The notes beneath the pieces were generated by a model that worked only from the letters and a program-made list of their open reading frames with translations, was not told where the DNA came from and did not search any database. Below, piece after piece: positions 11,955 through 23,700 of a DNA stretch of 64,000 bases. The stretch spans positions 3,567,884 to 3,631,883 of the forward strand of contig NC_081332.1 in assembly GCF_022539665.2 (NCBI RefSeq). Reading direction: 5' to 3'. How positions within the stretch are numbered: the stretch's first letter is position 1; every line of letters starts with the position of its first letter. A program made the translations under genes and the position numbers. Origin of the DNA: Daphnia carinata (taxonomy: Eukaryota > Arthropoda > Branchiopoda > Diplostraca > Daphniidae).

Positions 11955-14693
11955 ATGTCGACTAGTTCTAATAGTTCATCTTCTAGAGATTTCGCTGAAC
12001 AGTTAAGTGCCCAGTAATAATGCAAATGACTTTTAACCTTTGATATATGGCTGCTAAATCAAATTATTTTGGCCTAACAGCAAACTGCTTCTCCGCCATG
12101 CAAGTCAAAATTCCCTTGATGAAAGCTCTCAGAAAGAGTCCAGCCAATCTTCACCTGAAAGACCATTTTATCACAACTTACAGCATTTTTCCAAGGCATT
12201 TTCCAAGTTCAACATGATGAGAAAGTACAGTATAGTTTCTCCTGATTATCCAAATATAATGTAATGTTTTCAACTTTGCATTTAAAGAGAAAAATTTCTC
12301 TGTGATGTTGTCCTAATAACTACAAATCAAGAGGAGTTTCCGGCACATAAGGCAGTCCTGGCTTCTTGCAGCCCTTACTTCCATGCTATGTTTAGTTGCT
12401 TTGAGGAAAGTAACCAGAAGAGAATAGTTCTTCAAGATGTGGACCCAAAAGCCCTAAGCCTTCTGTTAGACTATGTCTATTCTTCAGAAATTCAAGTCAA
12501 CGAAGATAATGTTCAGGTTATTAAAATAGGAAGGAAAAAGAAACTAAAACTAAAACACAGTGAAAAAACTTATTTTCTATTTGATTCCAAAAAACAATTT
12601 CGTTTTAGACTTTGTTGCCGGCCGCCAATCTTTTGCAAATGTTTGACGTCAAAGAAGCCTGTAGTGAGTTTTTGGTAACTCAGTTACATCCTTCTAACTG
12701 TCTCGGAATTCGGGCATTTGCCGATCTCCATGGTTGCATAGATTTCTTAAAGTTAGCCGACAACTATACTGCCCAGCATTTTAGGTATAATCCAGTTTAC
12801 TTTATTTTATCATTCAACGCCTAATTTTAATAACGTATGTTTGTTTGTAGCGACGTGGTGGATGGAGAAGAATTTGCCAGTTTACAGTGCCAAGATGTGA
12901 TACGAATAATTAGCAGCGATAAATTGACTGTATCGTCCGAAGAGAAGGTTTCAAATTATTTAAAAAAAGGCATGGAATTTCCCCTTTGTTCTACAGCTTT
13001 TCTTGTTTAGGTGTATGAAGCTGTGATGAACTGGGTAAATGCCAACGTTGACAACAGAAGTGTCGAGTTATCTCAACTAATGGAGTACGTTCGTCTTCCA
13101 CTTCTCCCTCAAGACTATCTTTTGCAGCATGTCGAAACCAACACTTTGATGCGATCTAATGCTCACTGTAGGCGTTGTCGCTAAAGGTTAATGATCAAAT
13201 AACTGAACTGTTTCCTAACTTTTCTACAGGCAAGGACCTCTTGATTGAAGCCCTTAAATATCATTTGCTCAAACCTGAACAAAAGAGAATTTATCAAACT
13301 TCTAGAACCCGTCCGAGATTACCGATAGGCATGCCAAAAGTATATTGACACTTTAGCTGACTATAATTTTATTCTCAAGCAACGATCGCTTAATATGAAA
13401 TTCGAATTCTTAAATGTTCCAAGGTTCTACTTGTCGTGGGCGGCCAAAGCCCAAAAGCGATTCGCGGAGTTGAGTGTTACGATTTTGAAACACAAAAATG
13501 GAACCCCTTAGCAGAAATGCCTACCAGACGGTGCAGGTAGATATAAAATGAACAAAAATATATACAATAAATACAAAAATTCAATATAATTTTTTATCCT
13601 TTAATAGGGCAGGCTTAGCTTCTGTTTGTGGACGCATTTATGCAATCGGGGGTTTCAATGGATCCCTGCGTGTGCGCACGGTTGATCTCTATGAACCGAA
13701 TTTGGATCAGTGGTTTCCCGCTCCCGATATGGAAACGCGCAGATCTACGTTGGGTGTTGCTGTATTGAATAATTGCATCTACGCTGTAAGACGGATGAAA
13801 ACAAGACGACAATAGCACTGATTAGTTAAAAAATGGCCCCTTTGTTTTCCAAGGTTGGGGGATTTGATGGTTCAACTGGACTCAAATCCGCTGAAAAATT
13901 TGATCCAGCAACACAAGAATGGCGTGCAGTGGCATCTATGACAACGCGTCGCAGTAGCGTAGGAGTAGGTGTTTTGAATGGCCTCTTGTATGCGGTAATT
14001 GCTCGGAACAAAATTTCAGATTTAAAACATTGGACCAAGTTCAGTTTTTTTTTATTAGGTTGGCGGGTATGATGGGGCTTCTCGGCATTGCCTGGCATCC
14101 GTTGAATGCTACTCACCTGAAACAGATACGTGGAGTTTAATTAGCGAAATGGTACATTACACTAGTGTTTCTTAGAAAGAGTTTTCATTTTGCCTTTGTC
14201 TTTGTAGGCTTGCCGGCGAAGCGGAGCCGGTGTCGGAGTATTGAATGGTCACCTTTACGCCATTGGCGGTCATGATGGACCCATGGTACGGCGGTCGGTC
14301 GAGAGATTTGATACTACGACTAAAACGTGGACTTCCATTGCGGACATGTCACTTTGTCGAAGAAATGCTGGTAAAAATCTGAAAGCCGATAAACAGTTTT
14401 ATTCTATTGATATCGTATTTGTTTGATTCATTTTGATCTTTCGCTACATGACTGCGCATGTAGCTTTATTGCCTTAAGTTCTACGTTTTCTCTTATATAT
14501 TATTATTATTGTTTATGTAGGAGTGGTGACACATGATGGTTTACTCTACGTCGTAGGAGGTGATGATGGAACAACTAATTTAAATTCAGTTGAAGTGTAT
14601 GATCCCACAGCGAACAGCTGGTCAATGTTGTCCGCCTGTATGGGTATTGGCCGAAGTTATGCTGGAATCGCTGTAATCAATCGACCATCTTGA
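11955..14693 (+). CDS. KLHL3: Kelch-like protein, KLHL2/KLHL3 type (BTB-BACK-Kelch)
   Basis: Substrate adaptor for a cullin-3 ubiquitin ligase; KLHL2/3 in mammals bind actin or WNK kinases. Thirteen exons: 11955-12013, 12081-12224, 12288-12516, 12609-12784, 12851-12947, 13011-13167, 13230-13339, 13424-13536, 13608-13785, 13854-13994, 14059-14151, 14208-14370, 14521-14693. Phases agree throughout and give 610 aa. After a Ser-rich N-terminus, BTB covers about residues 70-170 (LCDVVLITTNQEEFPAHKAV), BACK about 180-285 (HPSNCLGIRAFADLHGC) and six Kelch blades about 325-605, each with a VGG or IGG core. Blade features NGSLRVRTVD, GVGVLNG and GRSYAGIAVI match KLHL2/3 rather than KLHL18 or KLHL20. 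Introns are mostly 60-90 bp. The first ATG with a matching phase-2 donor was chosen as start; exons 1-2 are the least certain. The Drosophila counterpart would be kelch. Confidence 0.93.
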
Positions 14694-15493
14694 ACATATG
14701 TCAGCCAGCCATACAGCCAAGTCATTGGATGTTCTCATTTTGTTCTAAAACGTATCAATCCAAACCTGACAGCAGAGAGCCTGCATTTTCAAATGTGATG
14801 TACGACGTTTGAATCAGAATCCCCTCATTAGATGTTTTTTTTTCGGTATTTTTGTTGCCAAAAGCGCTTCTCGGGGTATCCGTGCATTTTCTTACCCGTT
14901 CCTTTGATGAAAAAAAAAACAAAAAACGAAAAAAAAAAAAAAAAAAACAAAGCGCTAGCGAAAACTTCGAGTCCAAACTCTAATACGTCTGCGCTTTGTA
15001 AAACCGAACCTTATGATATTTCGAATAAATCTGGGCAATTTGAATTCTAGCTTCATAGTTCATTTAATATGTGACATATTACTGTTACGCTCAATTCAAA
15101 CCAAGTAAGAGATAAAGATCATAAATTATTGGTTTTCTTTTCGGTATTACAGGGTCGTAAATTTATTCAACTTTGTGCTTGTTGAATAGTGTTTAATTCT
15201 ATCCATAGATGTCATTGGCTAGTCCACCGGTTGTAGTAAGGTTGTATTCGCGCATTACAGATGGCGGGGAGAGACATCCGGCCTTTTTAGCCATTGGCTG
15301 TACGAAATAACGTAGACAAATGGCGGCTGTGTAGGTCAGTGGAGAGTTTGTCGTCGTTGCAATACACCCAAAAGGCTCATCGACAAGTCCCCATTTTTGG
15401 ATCAAAGAAAAGTCTCCTTAATTGAAGAAGCTCGCCGGCGCCCAAAGACGGCTGAGTGGCCCATGTATCCGTCAATTGCCCACTTTGTTGAAG
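14694..15493 (+). promoter_or_regulatory. Kelch-gene 3' end and mask 5' region
   Basis: After the Kelch stop codon, about 370 bp of 3' UTR lead to an AATAAA at 15024-15029. The remainder precedes the mask start at 15494 and contains two ATGGCGG motifs (15261-15267 and 15320-15326), which resemble YY1/pleiohomeotic sites often found near transcription starts. Promoter assignment is inferred from position and these motifs only. Confidence 0.4.
15024..15029 (+). terminator. Polyadenylation signal AATAAA (Kelch gene)
   Basis: Canonical hexamer 331 bp after the KLHL2/3-type stop codon, followed by T/GT-rich sequence. It is the first clear signal on the plus strand. Confidence 0.55.
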
Positions 15494-18400
15494 ATGCAGA
15501 ATGTGGTACAGAATTCTGCTTCTGAAAGTGTAGGGAACTGCGTGAAACAGCACGAGGTCGGGCATCGTGCATTGGCCAACCCAGCAGCAGCAGCCACCCC
15601 TGCGACGTCCGCTGCCAGTGCAAAGCCGAGCAAGCCTAGCCAAGGCAATTCCGTCCCGAAGAGCAATCACAACGCGGGCAGAAGCAACAACCACCCAACA
15701 TCAACTCAACTTCATCATCAGCCTCCACCTCCCAATCTGAATCACAAGACTGTTACTGTGACAGACCTAGCCAACTCTTGTTCAACAGCCCTAGCTACAG
15801 AGATAGCTATCCAGCAAGTCAAGCAGAGCCGATCATATCATCAATATATGCCTGACTCTTCTGATAGTGACAGTGACGACGTCCTTTCGGTAAGTTGATG
15901 CCTGAAAGGCAAAGGAAGAGTATTTTCTTCTCAACAAAATCAGTTTACCAATCTAGACGACAACTCCTCCCAGTTTTAGTGGAAGCTTGTCAATGAAAAT
16001 GCCAAACGGTTCAGTTCCATCTTGTGTTACCAACCTTTGCATCAGTGTATCGGAATCAGGATAGATGCTAATTGTGTTTGTGATGCTTATGTTTGGTATA
16101 TTAATGATTTCCTCAGCGAATAGGCCCTAGACTCTGGAAGCTTGTTTTCGTGGCTTACTTAACTGCTCTACTTAGAAGGCCTTTTTATTTTTACTACAGT
16201 TTTTAACTTCTGGATAGTACCAGTTGATTGGTCTGTTAATCTGATTGTCAAGCAACAATCATCGTTTAACACCAGCAGAGTTTATCATATCGGCAGTTTT
16301 TTTTTTGCCCCTGTCTCATCCTTCCGTGTTTGGCGTGGGGTTTATTCAGGGTACAAGTAGTCTAGGTTCTGCATGATGGCAAATCAGATGGTTGGACTTG
16401 GGGGACAACTAGAGGTTGAAAGAGAAAGGAAGGAGGGGGACCTTTTTCAAGGGATTTGGCCAAAAAGAATGCAGAGAAAAAAAAAGGGAGGCAAAGATTA
16501 TGTAGGGGGAATACGGTGGGGGAGCGTCGAAGCCTTTTCTTTCGGATTCCGGTGGTTCGTTGCCCCCCTCTTCCCCGATTTGCAAAATATTTTGGACTGG
16601 TATTGTGGAACACCTATTTTCCAAAATTATAAAGCTTATAGCGTTGGCCCGATCCCCTTGGAAACGTGGTGAAACAGTTCCGGCTGCAAACTGTGGAAAC
16701 ATGTCAAGCTAAGGGGAAAGTAAATCACCAAGTTGAAATGCAGAGCACTGTTCCACTTTAGTCCAAATCGTTCCAGCTAGATGCGATTCGGCTGTCATTA
16801 TTTTTATTTTAGTTACGTTTCGTGCAACATGACAAGCACCTGTTGTCAAGCCTGAAACGAATGAAGGGCCCCACCGTTATTTAAAGCAACTTTAGGTGCG
16901 TCTGGGTACCGATTTGGCTCTGCCTTTCGGATACTAGAGCTCGTTCAATGGCGGTCGCAATAACTAGGAATCCAAAACTTCGTTTGCTAAACAAAAAGGA
17001 ATAGTTGGAACATTGTTACTCTTGGCCAATTTGAGTCTTTCTCTCCCCTTTCGGCAACCGCTCGTCGTTGTTTGTCAGTGTAAATGGGAATTGACCTGTA
17101 GGTGGAATCTTTTTTTGTGGAGGAGTCGGAAGTGGAGGGCTGCGCGGACGACTGCCGATGCCCCTCGACTTCGGCCTCGTCGCTGGACGCGCCGCGATTC
17201 CTGCTGGCCGCCGCCGCCGCCGCTCAACACGACGGCCATAGCATCGGCGAACTACCCCGCATCGATCCCGACACTCAAGCCAGGATCGAAGCTCTCCTCG
17301 AGGCTGCAGGTACTTTACATTAGCAATATAGATTAAACATATTTTTATCGTCTATTCTGAAAAAAATTAAGGAATCGGCAAGCTGACTGGAGGAGACAGC
17401 AAACGACTCGGTGATCAAGAAGTACTCAGTCGATTAACTTCGAGCGTCTCTTGTGCGCTAGACGAAGCCGCCGCCGCCCTAACTCGTATGCGCTCTGAAA
17501 ACTCGAGCAATTTTCATCAAGAAGCCCGGTAAGGAAGAAGGATTTTATTGGTTAACATTTCGTAAAGGGTTCGCACATGACGACAGATGAATATTTTGCT
17601 GATCATGTCGTCTACGACGAACTTTACCCAACAGGGTCAAAACATTCATTCACGGAGGTTAGCTGATAAAAATAGTTGAAGCCAACGGCTTTTTATCACG
17701 CTGAAAGGATGCAGTTATATAAGATAGATTAAAAGATTTAAAGTAGCTCAGTTTATAGCCATAATCTAAAAAATCTTGTACGAGAATTTGCTCCTTATAA
17801 AAGGCACGTTGGAATGTTTCTGTTTATTTCTTATTATTTTTTTATTTGTGTTTTTAAATTGCAGGTCGTTGGTGGAGGCCTGCACGGACGGCGACGTTTC
17901 CGCCGTGCGGCGTTTGCTAGACGAAGGACGTAGCGTTCACGAAACCACGGAGGAAGGCGAGTCATTGTTGTCGCTGGCCTGTTCGGCCGGCTACTACGAA
18001 CTGGCGCAGGTGTTGCTGGCCATGCGGGCCAACGTGGAAGACCGGGGCGTCAAGGGCGACTGTACGCCGCTGATGGAGGCGGCTTCGGCTGGTAACGCGG
18101 ACATTGTCCGCCTGCTGCTGGAGCACGGTGCCGAAGTCAACGCCCAGTCGTCTTCGGGCAACACGCCGTTAATGTACGCCTGCGCCGGTGGCCACGAGGA
18201 GGTAGTTACCCTCTTACTGGAGGCCAGCGCCAACGTCGAGGACCATAACGAGAACGGGCACACGCCGCTGATGGAGGCCGCCTCGGCCGGCCACGTTGGC
18301 GTGGCCAAGATCCTCCTGAACCACGGTGCTGGCATCAACACGCACTCTAACGAGTTCAAAGAGTCGGCCCTGACGCTGGCCTGCTACAAGGGCCACCTGG

Positions 18401-20678
18401 AGATGGTCCGATTCCTCCTGGAAGCCGGTGCCGATCAGGAACACAAAACTGACGAGATGCACACGGCCCTTATGGAAGCCTCGATGGACGGCCACGTCGA
18501 GGTCGCCCGGCTCCTACTAGACTCAGGAGCTCAGGTCAACATGCCGGCCGACAGTTTCGAGTCTCCCCTGACGCTGGCCGCTTGCGGTGGCCACGTCGAG
18601 CTAGCCATGCTTCTCCTGGAACGCGGAGCCAACATCGAAGAAGTAATGACATATTTTACCATTTGCTTCCGTTTTCTTATTTCAAATTGTTTGGTTTGCA
18701 CAGGTCAACGATGAAGGCTACACGCCTTTGATGGAGGCTGCCCGAGAGGGACACGAGGAAATGGTTGCGCTGCTTCTTAGTCAGGGCGCCGATATCAACG
18801 CACAGACTGAGGAGACGCAAGAGACGGCCTTGACTCTAGCCTGTTGCGGAGGCTTCTCCGAAGTGGCCGATTTCCTCATCAAGGCCGGTGCTGACATCGA
18901 ACTCGGCGCTTCTACACCACTCATGGAAGCAGCGCAAGAAGGCCACCTTGATCTGGTGTGTATTGTTAAGAATAAAATCATTCATATGTTACAAATTCCT
19001 AATGTCGGTGGGTCTTTGTTTGTTAGGTCCGTTATCTTCTAGAAGCTGGCGCCAATGTTCACGCTCAAACGGGAACAGGGGATACTGCTTTGACTTACGC
19101 GTGTGAGAACGGACATACGGACGTGGCTGAGTTGCTTCTGCAGTACGGCGCCGATTTGGAACATGCGTCTGAAGGAGGCCGTACACCTCTTATGAAAGCC
19201 GCCAGGGCTGGTCACCTCTGCACCGTTCAATTTCTCATTGCTAAAGGAGCTGACGTTCATAGGTGAAATTAATTTATAATGCTCACACTTTTAATTCAAT
19301 TCTGAATCGTATTGATTTCTTTCTTCGGTGCAGGCAAACTACCAACAATGATCACACCCCGCTCTCTCTGGCTTGTGCCGGCGGTCATTTGGCCGTGGTG
19401 GAGTTGTTGCTCCTCCACGGAGCCAACCCGTTCCACCGCTTAAAGGACAACTCTACGATGATCATAGAAGCGGCCAAGAGCGGGCACACTCAAGTGGTGC
19501 AGTTGCTGCTCGACTATCCCAGTTCCATCCTGGTGACACCCGATCAAGCCCAACTACCACCGGGCATGAACTCAAGTGGCCAAGTGGTCCCTATCGCATC
19601 GGAGGATTCGATTGTTCCATCACCTGCAGTAGTCACAGATTCAGTTCCTACGCCGGCGCCGCGAGTGCCGCCCGTTGGAGGAGTGGCCACCACGACGGCC
19701 CCTGCACTGGGAGGACGACCTGAACCACAGGGAGCAGTTGCCGCTGCCTTAACCAGCCTTCTTCCGCCCAATACCTCGCTGCCGGCCATCGCAGCATCTC
19801 TGACGCCTCTCCCCGCATCGTCCAACAACCCAAATCCGAGTGCGGGAGCAGGAAACCATTCAATCTCTACACTGGCGGCGGCCGCTCAGAAAATGCTGAC
19901 CAAGAAGCCGCTTGAAACATCCTCCTCCTCTGCCCCCGTCGCTGCCGAATCTGAACACCAACCTTCGGCAGGGACGAAGAACGCCGCACCACCTTCCTGT
20001 GAGCATCCATCTGGGGCCGTCACCTCGACGGCCAGTATTTCCTCAGAAAGTAAACTGTTACCGGTCCGCTTCCCTCTATCAGCCGAGGGGCTTTCATTTG
20101 AGAAATCACAATTGGTAGAAGAATTAGAGAAGATCGAACGTGAATTGCGAGAGAGAGCCCAATGGTCATCACAGGCCGGTAGCACGTCTGGCTCTCAGTC
20201 GAGTCATAGTGCGGCTCTCAGCCCGGCAACGGCTGCTGCATTGACGCAGATGCTCAATATGGATGTTGAATTAAATCGACCCGGCGGGAGTGGAATGGGT
20301 GGCAGCACTCTACTGGGTCTGACCACACCGACACCCGTTAATTTGGAAGACATTGTTAAACTCCTTGAAGAGCTCCCTCCTCTTGAATTTGAATCTACCC
20401 GACCTTCACTCGCCCCACCTACATCTGTGCCCAACCAGACTACGCCTTCCCCTTCAGTTCCTTCGATCCTTCCACAGCCGGTGCAGCAGCAGCCGAGAGA
20501 GAGCGTCATAGTCACGAACCCCAACGTTGTCGTCAGTAGCAGTTCCGCGCCCAGCACAAACGTCTCGAATGCTGCGACGCCGGGTGCTGCCATCTCACCG
20601 GCTTCACTACCCCCAGCCGAAAGACCCAAAGCCAAAGCAGTGAAGAAAGAAAACAAAATTCTCAAGAAGCAGCAACAA

Positions 20679-20717
<39 letters not shown>

Positions 20718-20723
20718 CAACAA

Positions 20724-20758
<35 letters not shown>

Positions 20759-23700
20759 AGTTCCCCAACAACAACAACAGCAACAGCCGCAACAGGCATC
20801 CCAAATTCAACAAGCACATCAACAGCACTGGCTAGTTCCCGCTAATGCTGTCCAACAGCAACAACAACAACAACAATGCCAGCAATTGCAGCAACTACAG
20901 CAACTCCAACAGCTTCAGCAGCTCCAGCAACTGAACCAACACCTTCAGCAGCAAGTGATGCAACAGAGGCATTTGAAGCAGCAAAACCAGGCCACTTTGG
21001 CCGCCCTGCAACAGAACGCCTTGCAGAACCAGGCGCAGTTGGCTGCGCTTCAGCAAAATGTGGCGCAGCTTCAGCAGCTGGAGCAGCAAGTCTTGGCTCC
21101 GGCCTACACCGCCGGCGCCGCCCAGGGTCCATCGGCGGCCGCGGCCACGGCTCAATTCCAGCAGTGTGTCCAGCAGATTCTCCAGCAAAAGCAGCAGCTC
21201 CAACAGCAGATCCGCCAGTTTCAGCTCCAAGTTGAACAGCAGCTGGCCTTCCCTCAGCAGCAAATCCCTCCTTTGTCTGCCGGGGCTGGTGGTGGAAGTG
21301 TTCAACCGACTACCGCCAGTCGAGTCGAAAGAAACAACCTCGATGGCGAAGTTATCGCGGACACGGCAGCCATTGCAAAATTTCCACCTTATGACGATGT
21401 TAACGGTAGTTTTATTCAAAAGTTTTGATGTGTCATCATGTGTTAATCATTATATTTTTTTTTGTGAAAATGTTTAGGCGATGAAGTGAAGTCTCCTGTC
21501 CGAGCCGAGAAACGCCCCATTGACAACTCATCGAGTGACGACTCGTCGAGCAGCTCGACAACTGGCGGCCTACAAGTGACTGGAGCGCCGGTGCCCCTCT
21601 TTGCGACTCAAGATGTCTCTGTGGCCGCCGCAAATATCGGCATCCAAGTCCAGAGCGCAGCGTTGCCCAACGGCTCGACGGCTCAATGCGTCACGGGAAT
21701 CACCTTTCAACCCCTTTCTGGAACCAATGTCTCTATACCTTGTTCCGCCTATCCAGGTTCGAACGCGCAGGTAAAACCAAATGAAATTTTACCTGTTTCA
21801 AAACAGCTTTGTAATGGATAAAATTTAACAAGTAGATTGGAAATGGATCACCTTCGACCACGTTGATTCACTATCAACAACTTCAGTCTGGAACGACGAC
21901 CAACGTCCAGACAGGGCCCGTTTCTGCGTCCGGTCTTCAAGTAGTCACTTCTCAAACACCAAGTTTGGCAATTCACCAGCAAATACGGTTGCAGTCGCTA
22001 CAAATGCGTAAGTTTCAGAATCAATATATATATATATGTCATTCGTATTTCATCGCTCTTTTACAGCGACAGGTCAACCAGCTCTCGAGCCAATGGTTTC
22101 TGCCGGCCCTACTTCTGTCGCTGCACCGGGCACTTTGGACACGAAATGGTCGGGATTTAATATGGGAACGTTTACGGTTCCACATCCGCCAGCAACAACC
22201 GGCGATCAGCAACAGCAACCTCAGATTGCTGGAGGTTCGCTTCCCGTTTCCGTCCAATTGGCCAGCTCCTCAACGGATAAAAAAACAAAAACTGGTAAAA
22301 AATCGAAAGTCGCATCCACGGCAACGCAACAGCAAATGTACTCTGCTCCTGCCACTGATGCAAGCGGTAAGTTATCATTCGATCCTTGTTTTCCATCCTC
22401 CATTTTAAACTGAACACGTGTTCTTATCTCTTAGGACTAGCCATCGGAGGAATGGGACTAACTGGTGTCAATGGCGTAGTTCAAACTGGACAGGCGACTT
22501 TCGATCCTGATTTTGTGGATTACGCTGACTACAATCCCGACTATTCTTCCTTCCTACCTGGTGTTGTACCGCCTGGAACGACATCTGTCAATCCAGGGTC
22601 TATGGCAGCCTCGATACCTTCAGCGCACTATGCAAACATGCCTGCAGGTGCTGCTGGGATGACGTCTGCCGGTGGTCTTCCAGTTCCTGCTTCCGTTCCG
22701 CCGTCTGGAGCATCAGTGGTGGCAGGAGGAGCAGCTGTCCCTGGCGCCACATCGGCCAGCCAATACAGTCAACCTTTGCTACCCATGCTGGACCTGGACT
22801 CTGAGACGGACTCTAACCACGACACTGCGCTGACATTGGCGTGCACCGGGGGCCACGAAGAACTTGTGGAGCTGCTCTTGTCCAGGAACGCCAATATCGA
22901 ACACCGCGACAAGAAAGGCTTTACCCCGCTGATCCTGGCCGCCACGGCCGGTCACGAGAAGGTGGTGGAGGTGTTGCTCAATCACGGCGCCAACATTGAA
23001 GCCCAGTCTGAGCGAACCAAGGACACGGCACTCTCCCTAGCGTGTTCGGGCGGTCGCTACGAAGTGGTGGAGCTCCTCCTCACCCGAGGAGCCAACAAGG
23101 AGCACCGCAACGTCTCTGACTACACGCCTCTCTCGCTGGCCGCCTCTGGTGGCTATGTCAACATCATCCGGCTCTTGCTGGCCCACGCCGCTGAGATCAA
23201 CTCGCGCACGGGCTCTAAGTTGGGCATCTCGCCCCTAATGCTGGCCGCCATGAACGGACACGTTGCCGCTGTCAAGACGCTGCTGGAAATGGGCAGCGAC
23301 ATCAACGCCCAGATCGAGACGAACAGGAACACGGCGCTAACTCTAGCGTGTTTCCAAGGAAGACACGAGGTCGTGCAACTTCTCCTGGAGAAAAAGGCCA
23401 ATGTGGAACACCGTGCCAAGACTGGATTAACTCCTTTGATGGAGGCAGCCAGCGGTGGTTACGTTGAAGTCGGCCGAGTACTCCTGGACTATGGCGCTGA
23501 CGTCAATGCGCCTCCCGTACCCTCTTCGCGCGACACTGCGCTCACCATTGCCTCCGACAAGGGTCATGTCGACTTTGTGGAACTTTTACTGCAACGGGGT
23601 GCCCAGGCGGATGTCAAAAATAAGAAAGGCAATTCACCTCTGTGGCTCTCCGCAAATGGTGGACACCTAGAAGTGGTAGAATTGCTGTACAAAGCCAAGG

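Noticed and set aside
19544-20665. Open frames on the minus strand opposite mask exon 7
   Set aside because: Shadow frames of a long GC-rich coding exon, with no family features and no splice structure.
20607-21419. Minus-strand poly-leucine open frames
   Set aside because: Antisense of the CAG/CAA tract of mask; CTG and TTG codons follow automatically.
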